Assembly (NCBI GenBank): GCA_008363265.1
Contig: RHKR01000372.1
Location: 1 to 6,683, forward strand
DNA: 6,683 bases
Direction: 5' to 3'
Source: Chlorobiota bacterium
Lineage (GTDB): Bacteria; Bacteroidota; Ignavibacteria; Ignavibacteriales; Ignavibacteriaceae
Positions 6,413 through 6,683 of the stretch are shown here, piece after piece. How positions within the stretch are numbered: the stretch's first letter is position 1; each line of letters opens with the position of its first letter. Both the position numbers and the translations under genes were made by a program. The notes beneath the pieces are model-generated. The model was not told the origin of the DNA and did not search any database. It saw nothing but the letters and a program-made list of their open reading frames with translations.

Positions 6413-6683
6413 ATAATCGATCCCTCTCGAAGGATTTTCACCATCTGCCTGCCTGAGTTTACGCTCCAGTCTTTCCCTGAAAACCTTTGCGCTGTCATAG
6501 CCATAGTGCTTCAGAAGATAATTCAGAGCAATTACTTCGGTGATCACGGTGATGTTCTTACCGGGGACGATCGGAAGCCGTATATAGGGAAGATCAACTT
6601 CCATGATGGTTGTAGAGTCTGTATCCAGACCCGTGCGGGTGTACTCAACCCCAGGGTCCCAGATCTCCAGATTGACCACAACT
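6392..6683 (-). CDS. hprK: HPr kinase/phosphorylase, C-terminal part (5' truncated by window)
   Basis: This is the C-terminal 96 residues of HPr kinase/phosphorylase, the bifunctional enzyme that phosphorylates and dephosphorylates the regulatory serine of HPr or an HPr-like protein in carbon control. The visible stretch begins VVNLEIWDPG, continues through LPYIRLPIVPGKNITVI with the conserved PG(K/R)N motif and EVIALNYLLKHYGYDSAK, and ends at a TAA at 6394-6392. These match the conserved end of the kinase domain. The P-loop and the rest of the catalytic core lie beyond the window. The reading frame continues to the window edge, so the GTG at 6679 is an internal valine codon rather than a start. 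The acidic tail after about residue 75 is lineage-variable. The gene is followed by an 83-base gap with promoter candidates, so it may belong to a separate transcription unit from the peptidase, although no clear terminator is seen. Confidence 0.88.
   Translation of the reverse strand, partial: VVVNLEIWDPGVEYTRTGLDTDSTTIMEVDLPYIRLPIVPGKNITVITEVIALNYLLKHYGYDSAKVFRERLERKLRQADGENPSRGIDYFEHDFE

Noticed and set aside
6677..6679. GTG as the hprK start
   Set aside because: The frame is open to the window edge with another valine codon before it, and the protein begins in the middle of the conserved kinase C-terminus. The gene is therefore truncated by the window rather than starting here.

Overview
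The window is a compact, almost fully coding stretch of a bacterial chromosome. It most likely comes from the Bacteroidota/Chlorobiota group, possibly an Ignavibacteria-like lineage. Three things suggest this: a 73-residue acidic DUF2795-type protein whose sequence is typical of that group; an HPr kinase C-terminus; and two overlapping matches to the Bacteroidetes promoter pattern TTTG-N19/20-TAnnTTTG ahead of the main gene cluster. The assignment rests on remembered family features, not on a search.

All confidently called genes lie on the minus strand, so transcription runs from high to low coordinates. At the right edge is the 3' end of hprK (6392-6683, truncated by the window). An 83-base AT-rich gap with the two promoter candidates follows. 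Then comes a tight row of six genes with gaps of 11-37 bases or overlaps: a membrane-anchored M23 metallopeptidase (5382-6308), the DUF2795 protein (5142-5363), the DNA polymerase III delta-prime subunit (3981-5123), an acetyl-CoA acetyltransferase (2926-3969), a 3-hydroxybutyryl-CoA dehydrogenase (2058-2906) and a ClC-family chloride transporter with a C-terminal CBS pair (227 to about 2110). The spacing suggests a single transcription unit that mixes envelope, replication, acyl-CoA and ion-transport functions. Only thiolase and dehydrogenase are an obvious functional pair: thiolase makes or cleaves acetoacetyl-CoA, and the dehydrogenase interconverts it with 3-hydroxybutyryl-CoA.

The left end (1-226) holds a possible C-terminal tail of a converging plus-strand gene ending at base 81, a hairpin at 91-118 that may terminate one or both converging transcripts, and about 100 AT-rich bases with nothing else I can support. 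No RNA genes, CRISPR arrays, insertion sequences or phage genes are visible.

I do not see a new multi-gene system. The points most worth a second look are a thiolase that appears to lack about 40-45 internal residues of its loop domain while staying in frame, and a ClC transporter with altered residues at the usual Ser107 and proton-glutamate positions and no ATG start.
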